Source of the DNA: Xylaria sp. FL1777
Lineage: Eukaryota; Ascomycota; Sordariomycetes; Xylariales; Xylariaceae
Direction of reading: 5' to 3'
Assembly (NCBI GenBank): GCA_022578965.1
Contig: MU400510.1
Span: forward strand, 676,807 to 740,806
DNA length: 64,000 nucleotides
The notes beneath the pieces were generated by a model. That model did not search any database. It was not told the DNA's origin and worked only from the letters and a program-made list of their open reading frames with translations. This document shows, piece by piece, positions 37,441-49,015 of the stretch. Position 1 is the stretch's first letter, and each line of letters starts with the position of its first letter. The position numbers and the translations under genes were made by a program.

Positions 37441-38640
37441 AATATATGCTATTAATTAGTTAGGTTAATATTAAAGCATAAAGCTAATTGTTTTATAGTT
37501 ATTATTGTTTTCTTTTTATAGCATTTTAGCATTACTGCTATTACTGCTAATAAAACATTAATAGTATTAGCTAATTTTTAACCTTTAAACTTAACGCTTT
37601 TAATACTATTTATTATGCTATAGTTTTTAAAGCAATAAAAAGCTTAGGTTTTTTATACTGCGTAATTTTATTGCATTATATACAAAGTATTAATTGCAGT
37701 AGTTATATGTTTATATATAGCGCTAGCTATAAAAACTAATGTTATTTATTTGTTAGTGTTTAATTAGTGCTAAGCATTAAATGCTATAAATTTAGCTATA
37801 GCACTTAATTAAGGTATATACTTAAAAACAGCTTTGCTAGCGCAGCAAACTATATATTTACACCTAAAAATTAGCTTAAGATTTATAAACAACTTAATAA
37901 TAATAGCAAGCTTATTTAGCTTAATAATAATAAGCTTTATATTTTAATAAAACTTTTGTTTAAGCTAGTACTCCGGTTTTATAAAGGCTTTTTATAACGT
38001 AATATTGCTAAGCTTGTTTTTTATATTTAGGATTATATAAGCTATGCTAGCAATGCGTAATATTAAAGAAGCACTATTATTAGTTTGTACGTTTTATGCT
38101 TTTATAAACAACTAGTTTTAAGAAAAAAACTTATATTTAAAATATTAATATTTCTTGCTAGCGTTATAAAGCATATTTTAAACTTTATGTATTTTTATTT
38201 AAAAAGTTTTTATTGCTTTAGCCTTTTAATGTTAAGCAATAACCTATTAGTAAAAATTTACGTAGCTTTGTTTTAATATTTGCTAAAAATAACAAAAAGC
38301 AATACAATATTTATTAATAATATGTAATAAAAGCTGCACTGCTATATTAACGTAATAAAACCTAAAAACGCTAGCAAAAAAAGCAAAGTTATTATTATAA
38401 AAAATAAAAAACTTAAATATAAAAGTATTATTAAGCAAGTGAAAATATAGCAGCAAGTTTTATAATAACATTTTATTAGTAATAAACAAGTTAAACATAA
38501 TTTTATACTTTAGTTAATACTATAACATAAAAAATAAAAATAAAACTATAAAAACAATTATAAAAAAAAATTAAGTATTATATATTTATGCTAGCTAGTT
38601 TTTAATAAATATGCATGTTTAAAAAAAACTAATATATAAG
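37440..38640 (+). pseudogene. Decayed long reading frame of unknown function
   Basis: One plus-strand frame runs from about 37,550 to 38,640 with only TAA and TAG stops and long uninterrupted stretches, e.g. IVFKAIKSLGFLYCVILLHY, and SFASAANYIFTPKN. A 63-codon stretch is still open (38,085-38,276, with FLASVIKHILNFMYFYLKSF). The frame stays unshifted for about 1.1 kb and ends in a charged part (K/N-rich, probably E/D-rich before decay). I do not recognise the family. It is not repeated in the window, so the decay is not explained by a visible partner copy. Confidence 0.45.
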
Positions 38641-38754
38641 CCCTATATATAAAATTATATAAACTAATTAATTAATAAACTAATAAACTATAAATAATAA
38701 AACTATTGTTATAAATTAAAATTTATACTTATGTTTAGCAGTAATATAAGTAAT

Positions 38755-38970
38755 AATTATAATTGCTCTTGTTTTTGCTTTCGTTTTTATTGCTTTTGTT
38801 TTTATTATTATTGCTTTTGCTATTTTTGTTTATATTGTTTTTATTTATGTTGTTTTTGTTTATGTTGCTTTTGTTTTTGTTATAATATTTCTTAAATTAG
38901 TTATTTTAATTTTAGTGCTATTGCTAGTATTAATGCTAAAGCTAGAGCTAGAGCTAAAGCTAAAGTTAAT
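38755..38970. repeat. Low-complexity TTTTGTTTTTATTGC array and GCTAAA array
   Basis: Degenerate 6-12 bp repeats of TTGCTTTTGTTT type, then a short run of GCTAGA/GCTAAA hexamers at about 38,935-38,965. Confidence 0.6.
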
Positions 38971-40220
38971 TATGCTAATTAACTAAAGCTTAATTTAAGA
39001 GTTAAAGCATTTATTTGGTTTTTTAACCATTGGTTATAAGCTTTTATATTATGTAAATAAAGCAATTCTTAGCTTATAATGAAAACAAGCTTAAATTTTG
39101 TAACTTTAAGTGTATATAATAAAGTGTAATATAATAAAGTGCAGTGTAATAAGCTTATAAAACATGAATCTTGGGAAACCTTACTAATTTTATATTATAT
39201 TATTTTCTATACGTGTATTTTAAATGCTATAGTTTTTATTTTATGTTTTAATTTATAAAAATCTTAAAAAATACTTAAAAAGTAAAAAGTAAATACATTA
39301 AGTAAACTAATACTTTAATTATAACCTTAGCTAATTTTAGTATAATAGCTATTAGTGCTATGTATAGCTAATATACTTATGTAGTTATAAGCCACTTTTT
39401 AATAATGTTTTATAAAAAATCATTTTATGCAATATTTACTAACTTTATTATAATAAGGTTTATTAGGTTTATATACATTATGCTTAAGTATAATTTTTAT
39501 AGTGCTATTAAGTAATATATTTCCTATAGTTTATTTTTAATACTATAGTTAGCATACTTTTTTTGCATATAACTTTATAATGTAGTAACTTTATTAAAGC
39601 TTTTAATTTAATTATATAGCTAGCAAATAATAGCTAAGCAGCAAAAATTACTACTGTTTGCTAGTAATATAGTTTAATTGCAAGGTTTTAAACAAATAGC
39701 TATATAAGGTGCAAATCTTAAAAAAAGTTAATTTTTAAACATAAAATATTAGTACTATAGTAGCTAGCTAAAAAAAAATTAAGAAAAGCTATATAAATTC
39801 CGTAAAACAAAGATTTAAATAGCGTATACTTTAAATATTATAAAAAATATATGTTATATAATAATAAAACCATTAGTTATTTTATAGCGTTATTGTTAAT
39901 AAAAAAAAGTAAAACTTATTTGCATTAAATATAATAAGTTATAAAAGTAGCACTTTAGTAAAACTTTATAACTTTAACTACGTAAAAAAAACGCTTATTT
40001 TTAATATGTTTGCTAATTTATGTTATAGCAAGCTAATTTTAAAACAAAGTAAAAAAAGTTAATATATAAAGGGTTATAATATTAATATAACTTGTTGTTT
40101 TATTAATATAGGCTTACCTTAAGAAAATTATTTAGCTAAATGCTTGTTTATAGCTATTTAGCAAACTACGTAATTACATAAGCTATTATAATAATATAGT
40201 TATTATACTTATATATTTAG
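38971..40220. other. AT-rich DNA, nothing identified
   Basis: No tandem structure and no readable frame. A short direct repeat (AATAAAGTGTAATATAATAAAGTG) lies near 39,118-39,145. Confidence 0.4.
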
Positions 40221-40224
40221 CTTA

Positions 40225-40312
40225 TTATTAAATTAACGTTTTAATAATTAACGTTTTAATAATTAACGTTTTAATAATTAATGTTTATAATAATTAACGT
40301 TTATAATAATAT
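40225..40312. repeat. 15-bp minisatellite
   Basis: Five to six copies of TAATTAACGTTTTAA, the last two with an altered core (GTTTATAA). Confidence 0.75.
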
Positions 40313-40609
40313 TTAGCAATATATCGAACAATTTAAATTAATAAAAAAAATATTTTTAAAAGTTAATAGCTTTGCAAGCATTTTAAGCTTTAATGCTTGC
40401 TAGTTTTATAGCTAAATAATATACGTGCTAAAATAAGTTGTTTTAACTTTTTAAAATGCTATAGTTTTACTTATAAATGCGTTTATAAAGTTTTTACTGT
40501 TTTTAAATAGCTACTAAAAGCTTTTTTGCTAACTAGGGTATTTTTTAAATAAAGGCACGTTATATGTTAGCATAATGTTTTAAAATTAAGCTTGCTTAAG
40601 CTATTGTTT

Positions 40610-40905
40610 TATTTTAAGATTTACGGGGTTAGTTTTAAGATTCACGGGGTTAAGCGGTTTGTTTTTAGCATATAGCAATTGCAAAATAAAGGCTATCCCT
40701 AAAGGTAAATGCAAAAGTAGCTTATTATAAACTAATAATAAAAGCTAAAGCTAGCTAAAAGGCATTTAATTTTTTGCTAATAATAAGAGCTAAAGCTAGT
40801 TAAAGAGCGTTTAATTAAGGAGCATTTAATTTTTTATTAATAATAAAAGCTAAAGTTAGCTAAAAAGCATTTAATTTTTTGCTAGCATTACTTTAGCTAT
40901 TATAA
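40610..40905. repeat. GC-richer direct repeat and a 47-61 bp tandem repeat
   Basis: At 40,613-40,660 the motif TTTTAAGATTTACGGGGTTA occurs twice, the second time with TTCACGGGGTTA. From about 40,730 to 40,885 there are three units built on AATAAAAGCTAAAGCTAGCT followed by a GCATTTAATTTTTT box. Confidence 0.65.
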
Positions 40906-41279
40906 AATGCTTTAATAGCAATAAATCATTATAACTTATTGTTAGCTTATATTAAAGAGCTAGTTAGCAAAAGTTAAATTTATGTTTTTAAATAATTACT
41001 TTAATAATAAACGTTAATATTATTTTAGGTTTTTTTTGTTAATGTTTTATTTATATATATTGTTTAAAATTTTAAGCTTGCTTAAAAACCTAATTATATA
41101 GCATACCATTAATCAATAAAATACATTAATAGCTTTAATTTTTTAGTATTAACTTTTAGCTAGTTATAAACTAGTTATTTTGCTTGTTTATAATAAAAGT
41201 CAAAAGTAAAAACTAGTTGCAAATAATAGTAAATAAGTTTAATAATAGGCTAAAGCTTTTTAGTTTAATGAAAAGCATT

Positions 41280-41640
41280 TATTAAAGCACTTAAGATAAT
41301 TATTAAAGTAAACTATTATTAAGACATTATTATTAAGGTATATTATTATTAAGCCACGCTGTTGTTAAAATATACCGTTATTAAGGTACACTGTTATTAA
41401 AGGTGCTTTAATAACGGTGTACCTTAATAATGGTGTGTTTTAACAATAGCATGGCTTAATAACAAGTGCTTTAATAATAAGTGTTTTAATGATAAGTGTA
41501 TTAATAATAGGTGTTTTAATAATAAGGTGCTTTAATACTTTAATAATAGCGTGTTTTAATAATAAGGTGCTTTAATAATTAATAAACACACTATTATTAA
41601 AGCATACTATTAAAGCACGTTATTATTAATAGCTAAAATA
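41280..41640. repeat. Alternating-orientation repeats with a long perfect-type hairpin
   Basis: Units of TTAATAAYGGTGTACYTTAA occur in both orientations. The arms at 41,351-41,402 and 41,406-41,457 are inverted copies of each other (52 bp each, a few transitions) around a 3-base centre (GTG), so the strand can form a long hairpin. Confidence 0.8.
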
Positions 41641-41909
41641 ACATTTAGGTGTAGTGTTAGTTATATAACTATATATAAATATTATATATAAATAACCTTA
41701 AGCATGTTATATAGTATAAACAACGCTTAAAACTAAACAATATGTTTTTATATATAATAAAATTAAACTTTATGTAATAACATTTATTTTTTATACTTTT
41801 ATAACTTTATAAAATCTATTTATTATTTTTATAATACTTTAGTTTACACACGTGCGGCTTAATTAACCGTTGTAATATATAAGCTAAAAGATTAATAAAA
41901 CTACTAATT

Positions 41910-42042
41910 AATTAGTGCGCTTTTAACTAATTAGCTTAATTTTAACCAATTAGCGCGTTTTTAACTAATTAGCACGCTTTTAACTAATTAGCTCGATTTT
42001 AATTAATTAGCGCACTTTTAATTAATTAGCTTGTTTTTAGTT
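41910..42042. repeat. 19-bp minisatellite with GC core
   Basis: Seven units of exactly 19 bp, consensus TAATTAGCRCGCTTTTAAC. The core varies (GTGCGC, GCTTAA, GCGCGT, GCACGC, GCTCGA, GCGCAC, GCTTGT). Confidence 0.85.
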
Positions 42043-43158
42043 TATTTTTAGCTTATTTTTAGCTTATTTTTAACTTATTATACTTAAAAATACATATATT
42101 GCATGCATTTTTATAGCTATTGCTAGTTATATTCTTAAATGTTCTTAAAAGAACTCACTTTATATTTACCTCACTATATATTATAGTAAAACTAATTCAC
42201 TTTTATTTTAGTTAATCCTTGATTGATTTTTTGTTTAATAAACACTAAATACTAGTTTTAGCTATATTTTTATATATTTTTCATAAGTCTCTTTAACTAT
42301 AAGCAACTAAAACAAAAGAAAACACTAAAATAAAATAAGCAAAAAATAAAACTTACTTAAGTAGTTAAATATAACTTTATATACTTTTAAGTTTTATAAA
42401 AAAGCTAAAAGGTTATTTAGCTTAACTATTTAATATAACTTAAAAGCTTTTTATAACACTAAGTATTTAAGCATTTAGCTTAGCCTGCTAAATGTTTTAT
42501 AGTATAATATAACATATGTTATAATTTAATAATATTGATTAATTTATGGTTTACTAGTTAAGTACTTACATTACGGTACAATGAAATTTCAAGACAACAT
42601 ATAGCAAATAAAACTACTTATAAAGCTACAATTAAGTATATTTGCAGTTAAGCATTAAAAATAATATAATAGCACACTTATAACAGTTATACAGTACTTT
42701 TTAACTAAAGAAATAAAGTATTTAAATATTTAATTTTGCTTTAATGAGTTTTGTTAACTAAATATAAAAAGAAGTGCTTAGTTTTATAATTATACTATAA
42801 ATAACCGCTTTTTTTTTAGCATTTATTTATTTTGCTTATTAATACGTTTATCCTTAATTACGCTATAAGATTAATTGCACTATAAGATTTATTATATGTA
42901 TTTTAAACCCCTTTAATGTATATATATTTTAAATAAACATGCTATTACTAAAACTAACAACAAAGTTTATAAGTAGTTTATGAAAAACTTCTTTTTTTAG
43001 TTTTTGTTAGGATTTAGTTTTACTTATAGTGCAAGCAGCTAAAATTAGCTTAGCTTATTAGTATAAAAGCATAACTATAAATAGTTAAAACGTAGCGCTT
43101 AAATAAATTGTTTATTGCTTTATATAAAACAAATTATAATTAACAATATTATTTTATT
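42043..43158. other. AT-rich spacer with a little-mutated island
   Basis: No gene seen. At 42,121-42,300 I count 11 cytosines preceded by T or C in 180 bases, whereas comparable stretches elsewhere have 0-1 in 240 bases. The island is AT-rich but lacks the mutation signature, and similar sequence goes on at about 42,540-42,610. Confidence 0.5.
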
Positions 43159-43175
43159 ATATTTCCTAAAATTAA

Positions 43176-46100
43176 AGACCCTTTTTAAATTCTTTACACT
43201 TAACTATAACTTTGTGAGTTCGAGCTTAATCATTAAATAATTAAGATTGCTAGAATTAGCGTAGCAACTTTTATTTACTAAGTAAGTTGCACTTTATTTG
43301 CAAAGTGCAAATATAACAAAAAACGAAAAAATAGTATTAAATAACTTATTTATTAAAAATGTAACTAATGTGCTACTAGAACTTATTAGTAATATAACTA
43401 TAAAGCAGTAGCGTTTTAACGGAAAACGTAAAGCTAACAGACTTTTTAATGTGTAGAAAATAGTTAACAGAATTATAAAATTAGTACTATAGCTGCTAAT
43501 AAAAAAAAAAATAGCAAAAGAAATCTTTTTTTAAAAAAACATAAAGAAAGCACAAATAGCATACATATTAAAAAAAGCCCAAAAAAGCTAGCAAAACATA
43601 AAGCTTAATAATAAAAATAACTTTAATATATTTATAACTTGCTATAATTTAAATGCTATTATAAAAGCTAACTAAAAAAGCATTAAAAATACTGTTTAAA
43701 GGCTTTTTTAATAAACTTTATTAAACGTAAACACGCTAAAATTCTAAGCATAAATTGCAGTTTTATAGCTAGCTTACAACAATAAAGCAGTACTATTTAA
43801 ATAAAACAAAAAAGTACTAATTAAAGTTAAAAAACAAACTAACAACTTTAAAAATAAAACATTAGCTAATATTATTAAAGCAGTAAATATAGCGCTTATA
43901 AGTAGTAATATAATTATTGCTAAAAAGCTATATAGCAAAAATACAGTAATTATTTTTAAAAAAGCAGTGCTTTAAAAAGCTAAAAAAAAGAAATAAATTA
44001 TAAAAGCCTTTAGAAAAAGATTAAAAATACAACAAAAAAAAGCAGCGCTAATAATAAAAAATGTTTTAATAAAACAAGTTAAAATAATACACTTAAATAA
44101 AGACTTACTATAGCTATTATATAGCAAATATTTTAAAGTTATAAAGTATAAAAAAATGCTATTTAAAAACGCAAAAGCTAGATTTGTATTAATATTATTA
44201 TATATAAGCAATGTTATAATAGCTAAAATAATATGCAAAAATAGCTTTTTATAAAAAGCTTAACTATTTAACTGCAAACTTTTTGCTATAAAGCTTAAAG
44301 TTATATAGTGCTTTAACTGCTATAAATATAGTTATATAGCTAAATATTGCTATAAGAACTTAAAGTATAGCTATTATTTAGCTTTAAAGCATTAAAAAAG
44401 TAAAAAAAGCTGCTTAATAAAAACGCAAAAAGCAAAGCAAAAATATATAAACTGCAAAAAAGCATATATAGCATAAAATAAAGCTTGCTAAAAAAAGGTT
44501 AAATAAAAAAACAAAGCAAAAGCAGTATATATGTTATAACTTAAAAGCTTTTAAAGTGCTAAAAAAGCAGTAATAATAAGTAAAAAAGTAAATAAAAGTA
44601 GTTTAAAAATGCTAATAGCATTAATATTTATAAAGCTAAATAAAAAAAAATTACTAGCAAAAAAACAGCAAACTAGTAATATAAGCAAAAACTTATTTTT
44701 ATTAATTTAATAATATATAATATTGCTTTTTAAAATATTATAAGATTTAAAAGTAATGCAGTATATATGCTGCAAAACAATAGCTTTAATTATATAGTAG
44801 TTTAAAAGCTAGTAATTAATAAATATAGCAATATATATTGCTTTAATAATAATAACTACTAAATTGTTTAGTTAAAAAGCAAAGCTATACTATATATAAA
44901 CAAAAGAATTATAATAAAAACGCTAGTAAAAAACGTTAATAAAAACTAAGCAAAAGTTATAATAAATAGTAATAACTTAGCAGTATTTTTATAGTTAATA
45001 TATTTACTAAATTAAGAAAAAACAGTTTAATGCAGTTTAATTTAAAAAATACATAAAGCAAGCAAGCTAAAAAAACGCTATATATTTATAAGCAACTTTA
45101 ATTTTTATTACTTATTATAAAACTTAAAAAGCAAAAAGAGCTAAAAAGCAAATAAACTACTTAAGTTTACTATATAATAAGATTTTATATTAGTTATTTT
45201 TTAAAAAAAAGTAATTAAAACAAAACATAAATAAAAAAGCTTAATAATAAACTTAATATAAATATTTAGCAATTTAGCTATTATTTATTAAAAGGACTTA
45301 AAGTAGCTAAGTTTTAACTATAAAACATTAAAAGTTATAATTAACTTAAAAGTAGCTTTGCAAAAATACCTAAAAAAGGCAAAAAAATAAAACTAGCTTA
45401 AATTAAATAAAGATAAAGCAGCTATAAAAGCAGAAGCTATTATTATAAAAACGCATACGTTATGTATACTTAGCAAGCTAAATAATGCTTTTAATCTTTT
45501 GATTTAGTAACTAATAAAAATAGCAAATAAAATAATGCTTAAAAAAACTATAAAAAGAAAACACTAGATATTACCTTAGTAGTTCTTAGAAGTAATTAAA
45601 ACAAAAAAAAAGGCAAAACAGGCGTACTATAAGTTTTAAAGCAAAAAAACTAAAGCAGTATAACAGGCCTTTAAAAAGAAAAAAAAGGCTTTTAGCAATA
45701 AAATAAAAAGAACGCAAAAATATAACTAAAAACAAGCATTTATAAAAGTATTTAAAAATTTTAAGTTATTATAAAGCTTAGTTAAATAAGCAAAGTTTGC
45801 TTATAAGCTAGCTTTAAAAGTTATTGTAATTTTACTGCTAAAACAAACAAAAAATAAGCCGCTTTTTATTAATACTTTTAAAAAAAAAACAGCTTTACTA
45901 ACAAAACGCTTTTTTTTTGTACTACTAGCAAACTTGTTTAATATACTTAAAAAAAACCTAATTTATAATAGCTATTAAAAATTTATAATTAACGTTAATA
46001 CAAAAAAAAAAAACATAATATTGCTAATATAAAAGTTAGCGCTATAAAAAGCGCTAAAAAATAATTTATTATTTAATAGCTTTTTTAAAGCTTATAAACC

Positions 46101-48313
46101 TGCTTTAGCAAAAAAAATAGCAATATTATATATTATTAGCTTTTTATTAAAATATTACTTAGTATAATTTAGGCAAGCAAAAGTAGTAATTATATTTAAA
46201 CTTAAGAAATTAAAAAAAACTAAAAAAACAGCTAAGGGGTAATGTTTTATTGCGCTTATTTATATAATAAAAAAAGTGCTAAAAAAAAAGCTATATTGCT
46301 ACATAGCAAAAGTAGCTAAGCAAAAAGGTTTTTTGTTAAACAACTAAATAAATAATAAATAAAACAAGTTAATAAATGCAGTTATTAAACTAGTATTAAA
46401 AACAGCAAAAAAAGCAATTAGCAAAAAAGGTATAGCGTTTTTGCTATAGCTAAATATTATAAAAGCTTTTAATATTATTAACAAAAAAAAAATAATATAT
46501 ATTTTATAATAAAAAAGCTTTTTTTTTAAATAATTATATAAGTAAACTCTTTTATATTAAACTGCATAATATGTTTTTGTTTTAATAAAGCAATATTTTA
46601 GCTAATAATGCTAAAAGCTAAAGTTTTTTAAAAGTTTTTGCTTTTATTTTTTTTTTTTTTTTTATATATTTTAATACTTTATAATAACTTTGCTATGCAT
46701 TAAAAGCTAGCAGTAGTTAGCTTTGCTAATAATATTAACTTTATTATAGCAAACTTAAATATAAAGTAAAACTATAAAACTTTAAAAATAGCATAAAAAA
46801 CGTATAAAAGTTAAGCAAAACAACATAAAATAAAGTTTATACTATAAAAAAGCAAATTAATATACTTTTTTAGCAGTAAAATAGCATTTATATAAGTAGT
46901 ATACTTTTTTAATGTAATAGTATACCTAAAAAATAGCACAAAGTTTTTAAAAGTATAGTTTAATAAAAACATAAAATAGAAAAAATATTTAGCAAAGCTT
47001 AAAAAAAAACTAAACATTTAGTTATACGTAGTAATTAAGCTGCAAAACTTTATATAAAGTAATAGCATAACAAAAGCAAAACAAATATATGTTATAATAG
47101 TGCAAAGCACTTTAGCTTATAGCATAATAACTTAATATAAAAACTTTAAAAAAAACAAAGCAAAAAGCATTGCTAACTTATTAGTAGTAACTTAAAACAA
47201 ATGCTTTAAACATATAGCTAAAACTTTTAAAGCAATTAAAATAAAGCACTTAAAAACCGAAATAAAGATTTTTTTTATTAATTTATATTTTAGTAGTAAA
47301 GCAGCAGCTTGTAAGCATTGCATAAAAAGCTTAATAGCTAAAAAGTTAATCTAAAAAGCAACAAAAAAAATTAGAACTTTTATTTAGAACATAAAAGCTT
47401 AAAAAGCTAAAAACTAAACAAAAAGTAAGCTTATAAGCAATAGTAAAAGTATAGCTAAAAAAAATTTAACGTTAGCTTTAAATTTTTAGCAAAAAAAGTA
47501 ATTAAAAGAAAAAAAACCTAAGATTGCACTAAAAAAGAAATAAATAAGCAAATAAAGCTAAACTAAAATAAGCAGTAATTACTTAATAATAGCTAAACAA
47601 AAGCTTAGCAAAAATAAAGCCTTTAAAAAATATAACAGATTACTAAAGCATAAAGCAGCTATAATAATACAAATGTGCACTGGAAAAATAAGGCTAAAGG
47701 CATTTTTGCATAAAAAAAAAGTTTTAAGCTTTTTTATGCCTTTTTGCAAATACGCAAAAAAAAAAAAAACTTTTTAGCATATAGTTTTATGTTATAATTT
47801 GCTAAAAAACAAAAAAAAGCAGCTATAAAAAAGCTTTATAGCTAAACTACTACAAACTAATAAAAACTTATAACTAGCTATAAAAAAGCTTAAAGCTACA
47901 AGTAATATTGCAAAGTAGCTATTTGCTACTAATAAAATAGCAATATATAATAAAGCAGTTAAAATAAAAGGAAATAAAAAAAAAAAAAAAAGCAAAAAAT
48001 AAAAAAAAAACTAGCAAAAAAAGCAAAAGTGCTTTTTTAAAGGTTCCAAAAAACAAAAAAAAAGCTTTTATGCGCTTTTTAAAAAAGCAAAAAGTTTAAA
48101 AGCTTTAAAAAAAGTTCTTTTGCTTTTTAACTATTATTTTCTATTTAGCAAGCTAGTTAGTAAAAACTAGTTGTTATAAGGTAAAAAAACTTTAAAGTAG
48201 CAGCATAAACATTATTACATGGGGTTTTTATTTAGCTTTTTATATGGTTTTATTTATAGGTACACAGGTAAAAAAACTGCGCTACAAAGTAGCACAGCGG
48301 GTTATTAATAATA
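43176..48313 (+). mobile_element. Tad1-like LINE (non-LTR retrotransposon), full length, decayed
   Basis: About 5.1 kb flanked by 17-bp direct copies ATATTTCCTAAAATTAA (43,159-43,175 and 48,314-48,330). The right end before the target copy is TTATTAATAATAAT, a TAA-type tail as in many LINEs. Reverse transcriptase and downstream domains are readable on the plus strand from about 45,400 to 47,960. Upstream (about 43,500-45,300) a lysine-rich frame should hold ORF1 and the endonuclease, but I cannot read motifs there. Confidence 0.85.
45400..47970 (+). pseudogene. Reverse transcriptase ORF of the Tad1-like LINE (decayed)
   Basis: Readable motifs in order: SLVK.AKFAYK (45,780 region); .CFIALIYIIKKVLKKKL at about 46,240-46,290, which matches WRPIALI.T.GKVLE after TGG, CGT and CCT changed to TAA, TGT and TTT; IAFLL.LNIIKAFN.IN (IAFLL.LDI.KAFD.VN); VVSFANNINFIIA at about 46,713-46,750, i.e. 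the FADD active site turned to FANN; F.Q.KS.LIYF and then FLKV.FNKNIK.K (FLGVWLD..LKWK); AKQIYVIIVQSTLAYS; and a final H..C-type segment at about 47,640-47,780. The RPIAL and FADD boxes are in different frames, so at least one indel lies between them. Confidence 0.85.
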
Positions 48314-48330
48314 ATATTTCCTAAAATTAA

Positions 48331-48539
48331 GAATAGTTTGTATTTTAAGCTTAACTAGCTCGTAAAGCAAGAAATTATTACTATAAAGCTTACTTAAAGT
48401 AAACATTAAGTTATATAGCTAAACTAAACTATTACTTAAATATAAAACAATTAAAACAGTAATAAAACAAAGGCAAACATAGTAGCTATAATATAAGCTA
48501 AAGGTATTTTTAAAGCATAGCTAAATAACCTTTAAAGGG
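48331..48539. other. AT-rich spacer
   Basis: No gene or repeat recognised. Confidence 0.4.
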
Positions 48540-49015
48540 ATAATAATGTTTATAAAGAAGTTAAACTTTATGTTTTGCGAGGTTAAAGCGAGATTAAATA
48601 GCAACTTAATACACTTTTATCTTTTTGCTTATTAAATTATTTCATTTATTAAAACTAGAGTTTATTTACTAAGGGCAACAATTATAATAATAATGACCTT
48701 TAAAGTGAAAACAAACAGCAACTCAATACACCTTTATTTCTTTACTTGCTAGATTATTTTATTAAAGCTTTAAGCTAAGGCTTATTTATTAAAGAAAACA
48801 GTTATAATAATAATGACCTTTTTATTAAGGAAAACGAAGGTTATAAAAATAATGACCTTTTTACTAAAAAAAACAAAGGTTATAAAGATAATAACCCTTA
48901 AAGCAAAATTAAATAGCAATTTAATATACCTTTATTTCTTTGCTTACTAAATTATCCCATTTATTAAGACTAGAGTTTATTCACTAAGGGAGGTTATAAG
49001 AATAATGACCTTATT
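48540..49015. repeat. Imperfect higher-order tandem repeats with ATAATGACCTTT
   Basis: Three larger units contain AATTAAATAGCAACTTAATA (about 48,592, 48,707 and 48,907), CCTTTATTTCTTTRCTTGCT and GGTTATAATAATAATGACCT. The last motif also repeats alone at about 48,830-48,890. The segment keeps more TpC and GpA than its surroundings. Confidence 0.6.

Noticed and set aside
43195..43230. tRNA B-box-like GTGAGTTCGAGCTTAATC in the 5' part of the LINE
   Set aside because: No A-box, acceptor stem or cloverleaf could be built around it.
43972..44238. 88-codon minus-strand open frame
   Set aside because: Hydrophobic antisense shadow of the lysine-rich 5' part of the LINE.
46811..47995. Two minus-strand open frames of 67-68 codons
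   Set aside because: Antisense shadows of the LINE reverse transcriptase frame, which is read on the plus strand by its FADD and FLGV motifs.
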